Shown piece by piece: positions 38,881-47,166 of a DNA stretch of 64,000 nucleotides. The stretch spans positions 340,377 through 404,376 of the forward strand of contig NZ_FOYL01000003.1 of NCBI RefSeq assembly GCF_900115955.1, read 5' to 3'. The DNA is from Lentzea waywayandensis (GTDB lineage Bacteria; Actinomycetota; Actinomycetes; Mycobacteriales; Pseudonocardiaceae). Below the pieces are notes generated by a model. That model made no database searches, had not been told where the DNA came from, and worked only from the letters and a program-made list of their open reading frames with translations. Positions within the stretch are counted from its first letter, which is position 1. Each line of letters opens with the position of its first letter. Both the position numbers and the translations under genes were made by a program.

Positions 38881-38917
38881 AAAAGGCCTGGTCACCGTGA
38901 TGGTGTCCAGGCCTTTT
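38881..38917. terminator. Bidirectional terminator between rsrA and bL37
   Basis: AAAAGGCCTGG (38881-38891) pairs with CCAGGCCTTTT (38907-38917), with an inner CACC/GGTG pair; A- and T-runs flank both sides, so it can end rsrA (plus) and the bL37 gene (minus). Confidence 0.9.
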
Positions 38918-38925
38918 CGCAGCAC

Positions 38926-39000
38926 TCAGGCGTTGGGGCGCTTGCCTCGGTTGGCGCCGCCCTTTTTGCGGTCGCGGCGCTTGCGAGCACGCTTCGACAT
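38926..39000 (-). CDS. 50S ribosomal protein bL37 (24 aa)
   Basis: ATG 39000 encodes MSKRARKRRDRKKGGANRGK followed by RPNA and a TGA. The 24-residue, Arg/Lys-rich sequence with ANxGxRPN at the end matches the small actinobacterial ribosomal protein bL37, seen in mycobacterial 50S structures and often missed by gene finders because of its length. GGAGACAC lies upstream (AGGAGAC in the gene strand). A terminator follows 8 bp after the stop. Confidence 0.88.
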   Translation of the reverse strand: MSKRARKRRDRKKGGANRGKRPNA

Positions 39001-39053
39001 GGGTGTCTCCTAGGATTGAACTGCTTCATCCACCAGTTTCTCATGGAGGAGTT

Positions 39054-40532
39054 CTGAGCACGCTCACGGACCTGCTGGCCGAGCACACCAAGCTCTCCGG
39101 CGCCGCCGTCGACCACCTCCAGCTGGTGGTCGCGGAGTGGCAACTCCTCTCTGACCTGTCGTTCGCGGACTTCGTCATGTGGGTCCCGCTCGACGACGAC
39201 AAGTTCCTCTGCGTCGCCCAGGCCCGTCCCACCACGGCGCCGACGGCACACCCGGAGGACGTCGTCGGCAGCGAGGTCGACTCCGACGAGCATCCGCAGC
39301 TGCGCAGAGCCATGGACGAGTCGCGGATCTGCCGCGAGGAGGACCCGCGCTGGCACCTGGGCGTCCCGGTGCGGCGCGAGACCATCCCGGTGCGGCTGGG
39401 CAAGCAGGTCATCGCGGTGCTCAGCCGCAGCACGAACCTGGCCGTGCCGCGCGTGCCGTCACCGTTGGAGATCTCGTACCTCGGCAGTGCGGCCGACCTG
39501 TGCCAGATGATCGCGGACGGCACGTTCCCCGCGCCCGAACCCTCACCGGACGTGCACACCAGTCCGCGCGTCGGCGACGGCCTGATCAGGCTCGATCCGT
39601 CCGGCGCGGTGGTGTTCGCCTCACCGAACGCGTTGTCGGCGTTTCACCGCATGGGGCACGCCTCGGACCTCGTCGGCGTGCATCTCGCACCGCTGACCCG
39701 CAGCCTGATCGGCGACCCGTTCGACGCCACCGAGGTCGCCCAGCGCATCAGGCAGGCGCTCGAAGGGCAGCCGTCGATGCGGATGGAGGCCGAGTCACGG
39801 CGCGGCGCCGCGGTGCTCTTCCGTGCTCTGCCTCTTCGGCCACGCGGCCAGGCCGCGGGCGCCATCGTGCTGTGCCGCGACGTGACCGAGGTGCGCCGAC
39901 GTGACCGTGCGTTGATGTCGAAGGACGCCACGATCCGCGAGATCCACCACCGGGTGAAGAACAACCTGCAGACCGTCGCGGCCCTGCTGAGGCTGCAAAG
40001 CCGCAGGCTGAGCAACCCGGAGGCGAAGGAGGCGCTCGCCGAGTCGGTTCGCCGTGTGACCTCCATCGCACTGGTTCACGAGACGTTGTCGATGTCCGTC
40101 GACGAGCGGGTCGATCTCGACGACGTGGTCGACAAGGTCATCCCGATGATGAGCGACGTGGCGGTCACCGAGACCCAGGTCAGCGTGCGCCGCGAGGGCG
40201 GGTTCGGCATCGTGCCCGCCGAGATCGCCACCCCGCTGGTGATGGTGCTGACCGAGCTCGTGCAGAACGCCTTCGAGCACGCCTACGCCCCTGGCCAGCG
40301 CGGAGAGGTCGTCGTGCACTCCGAGCGCTCCGCCAAGTGGCTCGACGTGACGATCACCGACGACGGCAAGGGCCTTCCGCAGGGTTTCTCTCTCGAACGC
40401 ACCGATCGGCTGGGTCTGCAGATCGTTCGGACCCTTGTCGATTCTGAATTGAGAGGCTCTTTGAGCTTGCGGCGGCGGCCCAGAGGCGGTACTGAGGCGG
40501 TCCTGCGCGTGCCCCTCAGAGGGCGGCGCTAA
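39054..40532 (+). CDS. pdtaS: Sensor histidine kinase PdtaS
   Basis: 492 residues if translation starts at CTG 39054, where GGAGGA (39045-39050) lies upstream and where the sequence STLTDLLAEHTKLSG aligns with PdtaS starts; the only ordinary start further up is GTG 39003, which would leave 2 bp to the divergent bL37 gene. GAF domain (about 15-150), PAS domain (about 170-290), HisKA_2 with EIHHRVKNNLQTVAALLRLQ, and HATPase (TELVQNAFEHAY, DDGKGLPQGF). Cytosolic kinase that signals to the RNA-binding antiterminator PdtaR; no pdtaR gene is next to it. Matches Rv3220c. Confidence 0.92.
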   Translation: MSTLTDLLAEHTKLSGAAVDHLQLVVAEWQLLSDLSFADFVMWVPLDDDKFLCVAQARPTTAPTAHPEDVVGSEVDSDEHPQLRRAMDESRICREEDPRWHLGVPVRRETIPVRLGKQVIAVLSRSTNLAVPRVPSPLEISYLGSAADLCQMIADGTFPAPEPSPDVHTSPRVGDGLIRLDPSGAVVFASPNALSAFHRMGHASDLVGVHLAPLTRSLIGDPFDATEVAQRIRQALEGQPSMRMEAESRRGAAVLFRALPLRPRGQAAGAIVLCRDVTEVRRRDRALMSKDATIREIHHRVKNNLQTVAALLRLQSRRLSNPEAKEALAESVRRVTSIALVHETLSMSVDERVDLDDVVDKVIPMMSDVAVTETQVSVRREGGFGIVPAEIATPLVMVLTELVQNAFEHAYAPGQRGEVVVHSERSAKWLDVTITDDGKGLPQGFSLERTDRLGLQIVRTLVDSELRGSLSLRRRPRGGTEAVLRVPLRGRR

Positions 40533-40608
40533 ACTAACGCCGTGCACACGTGACGGCCAGCCTCAGCGGTCTCACGTGGTCATGCGGGAGGGTGTGCAAA
40601 CAAAGAAA

Positions 40609-40638
40609 AAGCCCGACACCTGGCACGGTGTCGGGCTT
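40609..40638. terminator. Bidirectional terminator between pdtaS and whiB1
   Basis: A 12-bp perfect stem AAGCCCGACACC / GGTGTCGGGCTT with a 6-nt loop; A-rich upstream (AAAGAAAAAG) and T-rich downstream (CTTCTTCTTTAT), so it can act for both convergent genes. Confidence 0.92.
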
Positions 40639-40672
40639 CTTCTTTATGTGTTGTTCGCGGCTAACTGCCTGC

Positions 40673-40927
40673 TCAGGCGTTGCTGCGGGCCCGCGTGCGG
40701 GCGTTGCGGCGCTTGAGTGCGCGGCGCTCGTCTTCGCTCATCCCGCCCCAGACGCCGGCGTCCTGGCCGCTCTCGAGAGCCCACGCGAGGCAGTCGGAGA
40801 CGACGGGGCAGCGGCGGCAGACGGTCTTCGCCTCGGCGATCTGAAGCAGCGCGGGACCACTGTTCCCAACGGGGAAGAACAGCTCGGGGTCCTCGTCGCG
40901 GCAGATCGCGCGGTGGCGCCAGTCCAT
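40673..40927 (-). CDS. whiB1: WhiB1-type iron-sulfur transcription factor
   Basis: 84 residues. The four [4Fe-4S] ligands C9, C37, C40 and C46 stand at the same positions as in M. tuberculosis WhiB1; GVWGGMSEDERR is the G(V/I)WGG turn and the basic tail RRNARTRARSNA the DNA-contact segment. WhiB1 is an essential NO-responsive regulator that binds SigA region 4. Two CRP-type sites lie 71-135 bp upstream of the start. Confidence 0.95.
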   Translation of the reverse strand: MDWRHRAICRDEDPELFFPVGNSGPALLQIAEAKTVCRRCPVVSDCLAWALESGQDAGVWGGMSEDERRALKRRNARTRARSNA

Positions 40928-40997
40928 TGGAACTACTCCTCAGCGATAGGCGCGCACAAGGGCACGCCGGTTGTCAGCGGTCGTTTTTGGGGTGCTT

Positions 40998-41011
40998 GTG
41001 AATGCTTTCAC
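40998..41011. promoter_or_regulatory. CRP-type operator 1 upstream of whiB1
   Basis: T-GTGA-ATGCTT-TCAC-G matches the GTGA-N6-TCAC core bound by mycobacterial CRP (Rv3676). It lies 71 bp upstream of the whiB1 start codon, where a promoter is expected. Confidence 0.65.
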
Positions 41012-41046
41012 GAACGGCTGGGATGTCAAGGGGTAAGCACTGACCC

Positions 41047-41062
41047 GGTGAGTGAACTCACC
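41047..41062. promoter_or_regulatory. CRP-type operator 2 upstream of whiB1
   Basis: GGTGA-GTGAAC-TCACC, a perfect 7-bp inverted repeat with GTGA-N6-TCAC core, centred exactly 50 bp from operator 1. In M. tuberculosis whiB1 also has two CRP sites. Confidence 0.65.
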
Positions 41063-41174
41063 CAAAAGATCGACAGCGTTCACCTGGGGTTTCACGCTCT
41101 GCTGTCACTCGACTGCAGTACATCCCGGGAAGGTACCGAGACGGTCACGAACCGATCACGGACTGTCAAGTTCC

Positions 41175-42110
41175 TTACAGGGCAACAGTCAACGCATCGG
41201 GAACCGCCCGGAACTCCACCGCGGTGGTCGTTCCGAGGAAGTCTCCGTCAACCTGGAGGTTCGCGGGCTCCTCGCACTTCACTCTGACATAACCCACGTC
41301 GTCACGCCGAACGAGATTCCCGCCCTTCGGGTTCCCCGTCGCGAGGATCTGGGCGATGTAGCGCCCGACCGTGGGTACCCGCATCGTCCTCAAGGCACTC
41401 AGGCCGAGGCCGCCGTCGAACGACGTGCTGGGGTTGAGCTGGATCGGCTTGTCGCCGAAGTACGTCCACGGGTCGGTGTTCGACACGAACACCATGCCGA
41501 CGTCGTCGAACGGTGCCTCGTCCGGCACCTCGACGACGAAGTGCTGCGGCTTGCGCACGATCTGCGCGTACGCCCTGAGGGCGACGCTCAGATAAAGAGC
41601 GGGGCTGGCGTTGCGGCCCTTGGCCCGCTTGCGCTCCACACCGGCGACGACGTCGGCGTCCAGGCCCATGCCCGCGTTGAAGGTGAACCAGCGGCCGCCT
41701 TCGATGACGTTCGCGAAGACCTGGCCGAGCCCGATGCTGCGCCTGGTGCCGTGCTCGATCGCCTGGAGAAGGACGTGCGTGGCCTCGACGGGGTCGCGCG
41801 GAATGCCGAGCGCGCCCGCGAAGACGTTGGCCGAACCGCCGGGCACGACGCCCAGCATCGGCTTCTCGGGACGGGGGCCGCCCCGCAGGATTCCGTTGAC
41901 CACCTCGTTGACCGTGCCGTCGCCGCCGTGGGCGATGACCAGGTCGAACCCGTCCGCCGCGGCCTGGTGGGCGGCGTCCGCCGCGTGGCCGCGGTAGGAG
42001 GTCTCGATGACCTCCAGCTTCACGTCACTGGCGAGCGCGTGCGCCAATACGTCACGGCCCGCGGGCGTCGTTGTAGTCGCCTGCGGGTTCACCACGAGAA
42101 GAGCGCGCAC
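41175..42110 (-). CDS. Diacylglycerol/lipid kinase (DagK family)
   Basis: 311 residues from GTG 42110 (VRALLVVNPQATTTT), the start conserved among relatives; ATG 42152 with GGGAGGAC directly before it would add 14 residues. VIAHGGDGTVNEVVNGIL is the GGDGT nucleotide loop, GVVPGGSANVFAGALG the second glycine loop, and the C-terminal QVDGDFLGTT the closing motif. It phosphorylates diacylglycerol or a related lipid at the membrane. Same position as Rv3218. Confidence 0.92.
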   Translation of the reverse strand: MRALLVVNPQATTTTPAGRDVLAHALASDVKLEVIETSYRGHAADAAHQAAADGFDLVIAHGGDGTVNEVVNGILRGGPRPEKPMLGVVPGGSANVFAGALGIPRDPVEATHVLLQAIEHGTRRSIGLGQVFANVIEGGRWFTFNAGMGLDADVVAGVERKRAKGRNASPALYLSVALRAYAQIVRKPQHFVVEVPDEAPFDDVGMVFVSNTDPWTYFGDKPIQLNPSTSFDGGLGLSALRTMRVPTVGRYIAQILATGNPKGGNLVRRDDVGYVRVKCEEPANLQVDGDFLGTTTAVEFRAVPDALTVAL

Positions 42111-42361
42111 TACTTGAGAGTAAGACAGTGCGTGACCGTCCGCGGCTCGCATGTCCTCCCTAAGGGTGGCTACAGCCTCACGAAAGTGGCGTAAATCTCC
42201 CTTCCGTCAGCACCGTGTTCACCTCGCAGCCGAGTGCACCCCGGACGACCGCCGGCTCGCTGAAGGCCCCTTGATCTTCCCGCGCCGGACGTGCCGGGAG
42301 AGCCCTCCAACCGGGTGGCCTACGATCCGTGACCAGTACAGAACGTGAGGAAAGGTCTCCC

Positions 42362-42781
42362 GTGACCACTCAGACCCAGGCGCCACCGCGCCCGGTGCGC
42401 ATCGCGTCCGCGCTCACCTTCGTGCAGGGTCTGGGCGGCATCGCGCTGGCTGTCGCGCTCGTCATCCGGGTGATCGGGGGATCGACGCCCGCGGGCCCGA
42501 TCCTCGGTGCCGCCGGCGTGCTCGTGCTCTGGTTCGGCGGGGTGATCTTCGCGACGATCATGTTGTTCCGCGGTCACCACGGCGCTCGCACGCCGGTGAT
42601 CGTCACGCAGCTGCTGCTGCTCGGCTGCGCCTGGTACGCGTACGGGCCGTCGGAGCAGCAGCTGCTCGGCTCGCTGGGTGGCATCTACTGCGTCGTCGTG
42701 CTCGTGTTCCTGTTCACGAACGAGAGCCGCAAGTGGGCGATCGGCCTGGACGACGTATCGGAAGGCGACAAAGCCGACTAA
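42362..42781 (+). CDS. Four-helix integral membrane protein
   Basis: 139 residues from GTG 42362 with GAGGAAAGG upstream; an upstream GTG at 42329 lacks a site. Four hydrophobic helices: IASALTFVQGLGGIALAVAL, AGVLVLWFGGVIFATIML, VIVTQLLLLGCAWYAYG, LGGIYCVVVLVFLF. N-terminal Pro/Gln-rich tail probably cytosolic. Function unknown. Confidence 0.8.
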   Translation: MTTQTQAPPRPVRIASALTFVQGLGGIALAVALVIRVIGGSTPAGPILGAAGVLVLWFGGVIFATIMLFRGHHGARTPVIVTQLLLLGCAWYAYGPSEQQLLGSLGGIYCVVVLVFLFTNESRKWAIGLDDVSEGDKAD

Positions 42782-42863
42782 CGGAGGGTGGTCACGGTCA
42801 CACGTCCGAGTGAAGCTGTGGGTGGTTGCTTAACCACTCCCTGCACTCACGAGGTGACCAACC

Positions 42864-43577
42864 ATGCGTTTCACTGTTGCGATCGCGGGCGCCGTCCTTG
42901 CAGCGCTCTCCCTCGCCCCTGCCACCGCCACGGCCGCTCCGGAAAACCCGGACATGTCGCCGATGATCATCGGCGGCGGTTACGCGTCGAACTTCCCGTA
43001 CGCCGCCCGCCTGTTCTTCAACGGGCGGGAGAACTGCTCCGCCACGAAGATCGCCCCTCGGTGGATCCTGACCGCCGAGCACTGCGTCGCGGGCAACGGC
43101 ACGTACACGTTCCGCGCGGGCAGCCTGGACCAGACCTCCGGCGGTCAGGTCGTCACGGGCACCCGGATCATCAAGCACCCGTCGGCGGACCTGGCGCTGG
43201 TGCAGGTCGGCACGGCGATGTCGGCTCCGTTCTCGCCGCTGGCCTCCAGCAGTGACGGCGTGGCCGTCGGCCAGACCGTGCAGCTCTACGGCTGGGGCGC
43301 CACCTGCACCAACCAGCCGGAGATCAACTGCCAGTCGCGCTACCTGAAGGTCGCGAACACGCGGGTCACCAACCCCAACGGCACCGACTACCGCGGTGGT
43401 CGTGCGATCTCCGTCCAGCGCGTCGACGGCATCGCCGCCGGTGGTGACTCGGGCGGCCCGATGTTCGGGGCCGGTCGCCAGATCGGCGTCGCGTCCACCT
43501 CGGACCGCGCGACGCGGTCCAACTACACCCGCATCGCCACCTACCGCTCCTGGATCACCACCAACGCGGGCGTCTGA
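42864..43577 (+). CDS. Secreted trypsin-like serine protease
   Basis: 237 residues. Signal peptide ends ...ATATA (about residue 24), short propeptide, then the S1 chymotrypsin fold with H73 (LTAEHC), D109 (SADLALVQ) and S196 (GGDSGGP). Cys58-Cys74 and Cys148-Cys156 can form disulfides. D175-195 region fits trypsin-type specificity loosely. Family S1, extracellular. Preceded by GAGGTGACC. Confidence 0.92.
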   Translation: MRFTVAIAGAVLAALSLAPATATAAPENPDMSPMIIGGGYASNFPYAARLFFNGRENCSATKIAPRWILTAEHCVAGNGTYTFRAGSLDQTSGGQVVTGTRIIKHPSADLALVQVGTAMSAPFSPLASSSDGVAVGQTVQLYGWGATCTNQPEINCQSRYLKVANTRVTNPNGTDYRGGRAISVQRVDGIAAGGDSGGPMFGAGRQIGVASTSDRATRSNYTRIATYRSWITTNAGV

Positions 43578-43732
43578 CACACAGCTTGACCAGCGGTAAC
43601 CCTGCGATGGCCCTCGGCTCCGGCCGGGGGCCATCACCCTGCGTGTTCACGAATGGTGGATGGACACGAACGGAGTAGCCAGTTACCGTGCCTCCAGCGT
43701 TCGCGCCGCTCGGCAGCAGGGTGAGGTGCGCA

Positions 43733-44533
43733 GTGCAGGACGGCCCGCAGCGGGTGACGACAAACGGCGATTCCGAACGCCCAAATGGTGCCCGGCTGTT
43801 CGACTACTACCTCGGCGGGGCGCACAACTTCGCGGTTGACCGCGCGTTGGCCGAGGAGAGCATCAAGAAGTTCCCCGTCGCCGAGATGGCGCGCACGATC
43901 AGGTCCTTCTCCCGCCGCGTGGTGCGCCTGTGCGTCGAGGAGTACGGCGTCCGGCAGTTCCTCGACCTGGGCAGCGGCATCCCGACCGCCGGCAACGTCC
44001 ACGAGGTCGCCCAGTCCCTCGACCCGTCGTGCAACGTCGTCTACGTCGACCACGACCCGGTGACCGTGGCCCACGCCCGCACGATGCTGCGCGACAACCT
44101 CAACGCCGCCATCGTGCAGTCCGACGTCGCCGACGTCGGCGCCGTGCTGCGCCACCCGGAGACGCGCCGCCTCATCGACTTCACCCAGCCGACCGCCGTG
44201 CTGATGGTCGGCATCCTCCCGTACGTCATCGACGAGCCCGCGGGTGTCGTCGCGCGCTACCGGGCCGCGTTGGCCGAGGGCAGCATCCTCGCCTTAACGC
44301 ACCTCACGAAGGACGTGGAACCGCAGTTGGTCGGTCAGTTGGTCGACCTCTCGGACGGCATGGGCTCCAAGCTCGTGCCGCGGTCCAAGCAGGACGTGGA
44401 GGAGTTCGTCTGCGGCCTGAAGCTGCTGGAGCCCGGTCTGGTGCTCGCCGCCCACTGGCGGGCGGACGGCGAGCTCCCCGGTACTTCCGCCGCGGCCGAC
44501 GCGTCGACGTACGGCGCGGTGGGGATGGTCTAG
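43733..44533 (+). CDS. SAM-dependent methyltransferase, DUF574 family
   Basis: 266 residues from GTG 43733 (GAGGTG upstream); GTG 43688 is an alternative. PNGARLFDYYLGGAHNFAVD, FLDLGSGIPTAGNVHEVAQ (SAM loop), VYVDHDPVTVAHAR and ILPYVIDEP are diagnostic of the S-adenosyl methyltransferase group PF04672, expanded in Pseudonocardiaceae and Streptomyces. Substrate unknown. Its stop overlaps the convergent GH28 gene. Confidence 0.93.
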   Translation: MQDGPQRVTTNGDSERPNGARLFDYYLGGAHNFAVDRALAEESIKKFPVAEMARTIRSFSRRVVRLCVEEYGVRQFLDLGSGIPTAGNVHEVAQSLDPSCNVVYVDHDPVTVAHARTMLRDNLNAAIVQSDVADVGAVLRHPETRRLIDFTQPTAVLMVGILPYVIDEPAGVVARYRAALAEGSILALTHLTKDVEPQLVGQLVDLSDGMGSKLVPRSKQDVEEFVCGLKLLEPGLVLAAHWRADGELPGTSAAADASTYGAVGMV

Positions 44534-46005
44534 CTGTTCTTCGCCCGCAGCGCTTGACCGCTCGTGCTCGTGCTGTCGGTGACCGAAGTTCCGCTGCTCT
44601 TGCGCCATTGCAGGTCGTTCGCGCCGGTGCTGCGTTCCACCTTCACGCCGTTGAGCGAGATGTTCTGCACGCTGTCGGTGGTGATGGCCGGGCGCCCGTC
44701 GTTCTTCTCGAACTCGACGGTGCTGTTCAGGAACTTCACGTCGGTCGCGTTGCGGATCCAGAACCCGAACGCCGGCCGCACGCCGAAGATCCGCGGCGGG
44801 TACTCGCCGGACACCTCGGGCGGGCTCTTCGAGGCGTCGGACTCCTTGTGGTTGCCGGGAACCGTCAGCTTCACGTTGTCGAACGTCAGACCGGTGATCT
44901 TCGAGTCGGACCGGCCGGAGACGGTCGACGCGTACTCCGGGTCGCCGGGGATGTCGCGCGGCGCGGTCAGGTTCGTGCCGGTGATGTTGCGATAGGTGAT
45001 GTTGCGGATCTTGCCGGTGGGCGGGCTGTTCGGGCAGCGGCCGCGCTTGCCGACGTGGAGGTAGATCGGTGAGGCGGTCCTGGTGAGCTGGATGTTGTCG
45101 TAGAGGACGTCCTCGATCACCGCGCCGTCCATCGACACCATGCCGAGGCCGGCCTTCGAGGCGCCGGTGACCTTGAGGTTGCGGAACTGGATGTTCTTGA
45201 AGCTGCCGCAGGTCTCCGAGCCGAACTGGATCGCGTTGTTCTCCGTCGACTGGATGGTGGAGTCGCGCACGACGTTGTTCTCGCTCAGGAACGTCTTCCC
45301 GGTGGCGTAGTCGCTCTTGAACGCCACGGCGTCGTCGCTGGAGATGACGGTGGAGTTCGAGAGCTCGACGTTGGAGCTGTTGATGAAGTTGATGCCGTCG
45401 CGGTCGTCCGGGGTGTCGACGGTGATGCGGTCGAGCTTCATCCCGTTGCAGCCGTTGGTGATGATCGCGAAGTGACCGGCTTCCCTGAAGGTCACGTCGG
45501 TGATGTTGACGTTCTTGCAGAACTTGAGCGACAACATCTTGTCGCCCTTGCCCGCCGGGATGTTCTCGCCGGTCTCCAGCTTGTTGGCGCCGTCGATGAC
45601 GCCCTTGCCGGTGAAGTGGATGTTCTCGACGTTCTCGCCCCACAGCAGGGCGTTGCGGAAGTGGCTGTGCCCGAAGTCCTGGTACTTGCCGTAGGTGGGG
45701 TTGGGCTCCGGCGCGTCGATGCCGCTGCCGGACGCCACGATCCGCGCGCCCTGCTGGATGTTGATCGTGACGTTGCTCTTGAGGTGGATCGAGCGCGAGA
45801 GGTACGTGCCCGGCGGAATTTCGACGGTGCCGTTGCCGGCCGCGCTGGCCGCCGTGATGGCCTTGTCGATGGCGACCGAGTCGATCGCCTTGCCGTCGCC
45901 CTTCGCGCCGTAGTCCTTGACGTTGAAGCTGGCCGCCTTCGCCACGCCCACCGGTGCCACGACCACCGCTAGTGCGACGAACGCGCCGGTCAGTCGACGC
46001 CTCAT
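44530..46005 (-). CDS. Secreted GH28-like polysaccharide hydrolase (polygalacturonase type)
   Basis: 491 residues from ATG 46005. Signal peptide ends ...GVAKA; mature start ASFNVKDYGAKGDGKAIDSV is the classic pectin-lyase-fold opening, followed by right-handed beta-helix turns. VDTPDDRDGINFINSSNVEL and ISSDDAVAFKS correspond to the NTDG and DD motifs of GH28; GFWIRNATDVKF is near the C-terminus. Extracellular pectin or related uronan hydrolysis is likely. A LacI-type operator lies about 60 bp upstream. Confidence 0.88.
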   Translation of the reverse strand: MRRRLTGAFVALAVVVAPVGVAKAASFNVKDYGAKGDGKAIDSVAIDKAITAASAAGNGTVEIPPGTYLSRSIHLKSNVTINIQQGARIVASGSGIDAPEPNPTYGKYQDFGHSHFRNALLWGENVENIHFTGKGVIDGANKLETGENIPAGKGDKMLSLKFCKNVNITDVTFREAGHFAIITNGCNGMKLDRITVDTPDDRDGINFINSSNVELSNSTVISSDDAVAFKSDYATGKTFLSENNVVRDSTIQSTENNAIQFGSETCGSFKNIQFRNLKVTGASKAGLGMVSMDGAVIEDVLYDNIQLTRTASPIYLHVGKRGRCPNSPPTGKIRNITYRNITGTNLTAPRDIPGDPEYASTVSGRSDSKITGLTFDNVKLTVPGNHKESDASKSPPEVSGEYPPRIFGVRPAFGFWIRNATDVKFLNSTVEFEKNDGRPAITTDSVQNISLNGVKVERSTGANDLQWRKSSGTSVTDSTSTSGQALRAKNS

Positions 46006-46063
46006 CGTTGAGAGGTCCTTCCACTTGTGTCGAGGGCGGCGGCTGCTCGGCGTCTGAAACACT

Positions 46064-46079
46064 ATGAAAACGATTTCAT
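46064..46079. promoter_or_regulatory. LacI-family-type operator upstream of the GH28 gene
   Basis: ATGAAAACGATTTCAT: 6-bp arms ATGAAA/TTTCAT around a central CG-containing core, the usual shape of LacI/GalR operators. It lies 59 bp upstream of the GH28 start and suggests induction by pectin-derived sugars. The regulator gene is not in the window. Confidence 0.6.
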
Positions 46080-46093
46080 TCTCGACCATAGTG

Positions 46094-46138
46094 AAGGCCG
46101 GGCCCGAAGTACAGGGGTTGTCCCTCCGGCCCGGCCTT
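46094..46138 (-). terminator. Hairpin after the DUF5684-like gene
   Basis: AAGGCCGGGC (46094-46103) pairs with GCCCGGCCTT (46129-46138) over a 25-nt partly paired loop, 12 bp after the stop of the minus-strand membrane protein gene. U-tract is short (CTTCAC). Confidence 0.6.
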
Positions 46139-46149
46139 CGCGGTCTTGC

Positions 46150-46566
46150 TCAGCCCTTGTACGCGCCCTGCGCGCCGGCGAGGGCGGCCGGGCCGCGGTA
46201 CTGCGCGCCACCGAACGCGAGGATCGCGTAACCGATGATGCTGAACAGCCACAGGCCGACGACACCGAAGATGGTGTCCTTGCCGAACGACTTCGCGACA
46301 TCGATCGAGACGATCGCCAGGATGACGATGTTGACGATCGGGATCAGCAGCAGGATCAGCCACCAGCCCGGACGGCCCGCGACCTTCAGCAGGACGTAGA
46401 TGTTGTAGATCGGGATGATCGCCGCCCAGCCCGGCTGACCGGCCTTGGTGAAGGTCTTCCAGAACACGACGATGCCGAAGACGGCCAGCGCCAGGTAGAT
46501 GATCGTTCCGACGACACCGATGCCGGTCGAGACGGCGGGGTCAATCGTAGTCGGGTCAGTGCCCAC
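46150..46566 (-). CDS. DUF5684-like membrane protein
   Basis: 138 residues from GTG 46566. Membrane helices at about 13-35, 48-66 (AAIIPIYNIYVLLKVAGRPGW), 67-85 (WLILLLIPIVNIVILAIVSI) and 98-118. The GWAAIIPIYNIYVLLKVAGRPGWW...PIVNIVI...DVAKSFGKDTIFGVVG pattern is the DUF5684 signature, often seen near signal peptidases. Function unknown. Confidence 0.85.
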   Translation of the reverse strand: MGTDPTTIDPAVSTGIGVVGTIIYLALAVFGIVVFWKTFTKAGQPGWAAIIPIYNIYVLLKVAGRPGWWLILLLIPIVNIVILAIVSIDVAKSFGKDTIFGVVGLWLFSIIGYAILAFGGAQYRGPAALAGAQGAYKG

Positions 46567-46692
46567 GGTCTTTCCTTCTTTCCACGCTTACTTTGTGCCG
46601 GGGGATCGGCGAGCGGGGACGCTGCCAGCACCGGGGACCCGTCCTGAGTGGAATCCCCGTTTCGTGAGCGTTTCGAGACCTTCCGTCAACCT

Positions 46693-47166
46693 TCAGAGTG
46701 ACGAGCCGAGCTTCTGCAGGGCCTCGTCCGCGACCCGCATCGTCGTCCACTCGTCCATCGGTATGGCGCCCAACGACTTGTAGAACCCGATGCTGGGCTC
46801 GTTCCAGTTGAGCACCCACCACTGCAAACGGGTGTACCCCCTGGCGACGCACTCCCGGGCAAGCGCTTCCAGGAGCTGCTTGCCCAGGCCGTTGCCGCGC
46901 TGGTCCGGCGTGACGTAGAGGTCCTCGAGGTAGATGCCGTGGACGCCGTCCCACGTCGAGAAGTTGAGGAACCACAACGCGATCCCGACGACCTGACCGT
47001 CCACTTCGGCCACGTGACCGAACAGCGCGGGGCTCTCGCAGAACAGCGCGGTGTGCAGCTGTTCCGCGGTGAGGTGGCACTGCTCGGGCGCCTTCTCGTA
47101 CAGCGCCAGTTCGTGCACCAGCCCCACGACCGCGTCGACGTCACGCGGTTCCACCCGCCGGATCAT
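46693..47166 (-). CDS. GNAT-family N-acetyltransferase (diamine acetyltransferase-like)
   Basis: 157 residues from ATG 47166, overlapping the upstream stop by one base (TGATG). LEDLYVTPDQRGNGLGKQLLEAL is the acetyl-CoA loop; WNEPSIGFYKSLGA the C-terminal motif. HELALYEKAPEQ and ALFGHVAEVDGQVVGIALWFLNF resemble spermidine/spermine N-acetyltransferases. Substrate not proven. Confidence 0.9.
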   Translation of the reverse strand: MIRRVEPRDVDAVVGLVHELALYEKAPEQCHLTAEQLHTALFCESPALFGHVAEVDGQVVGIALWFLNFSTWDGVHGIYLEDLYVTPDQRGNGLGKQLLEALARECVARGYTRLQWWVLNWNEPSIGFYKSLGAIPMDEWTTMRVADEALQKLGSSL

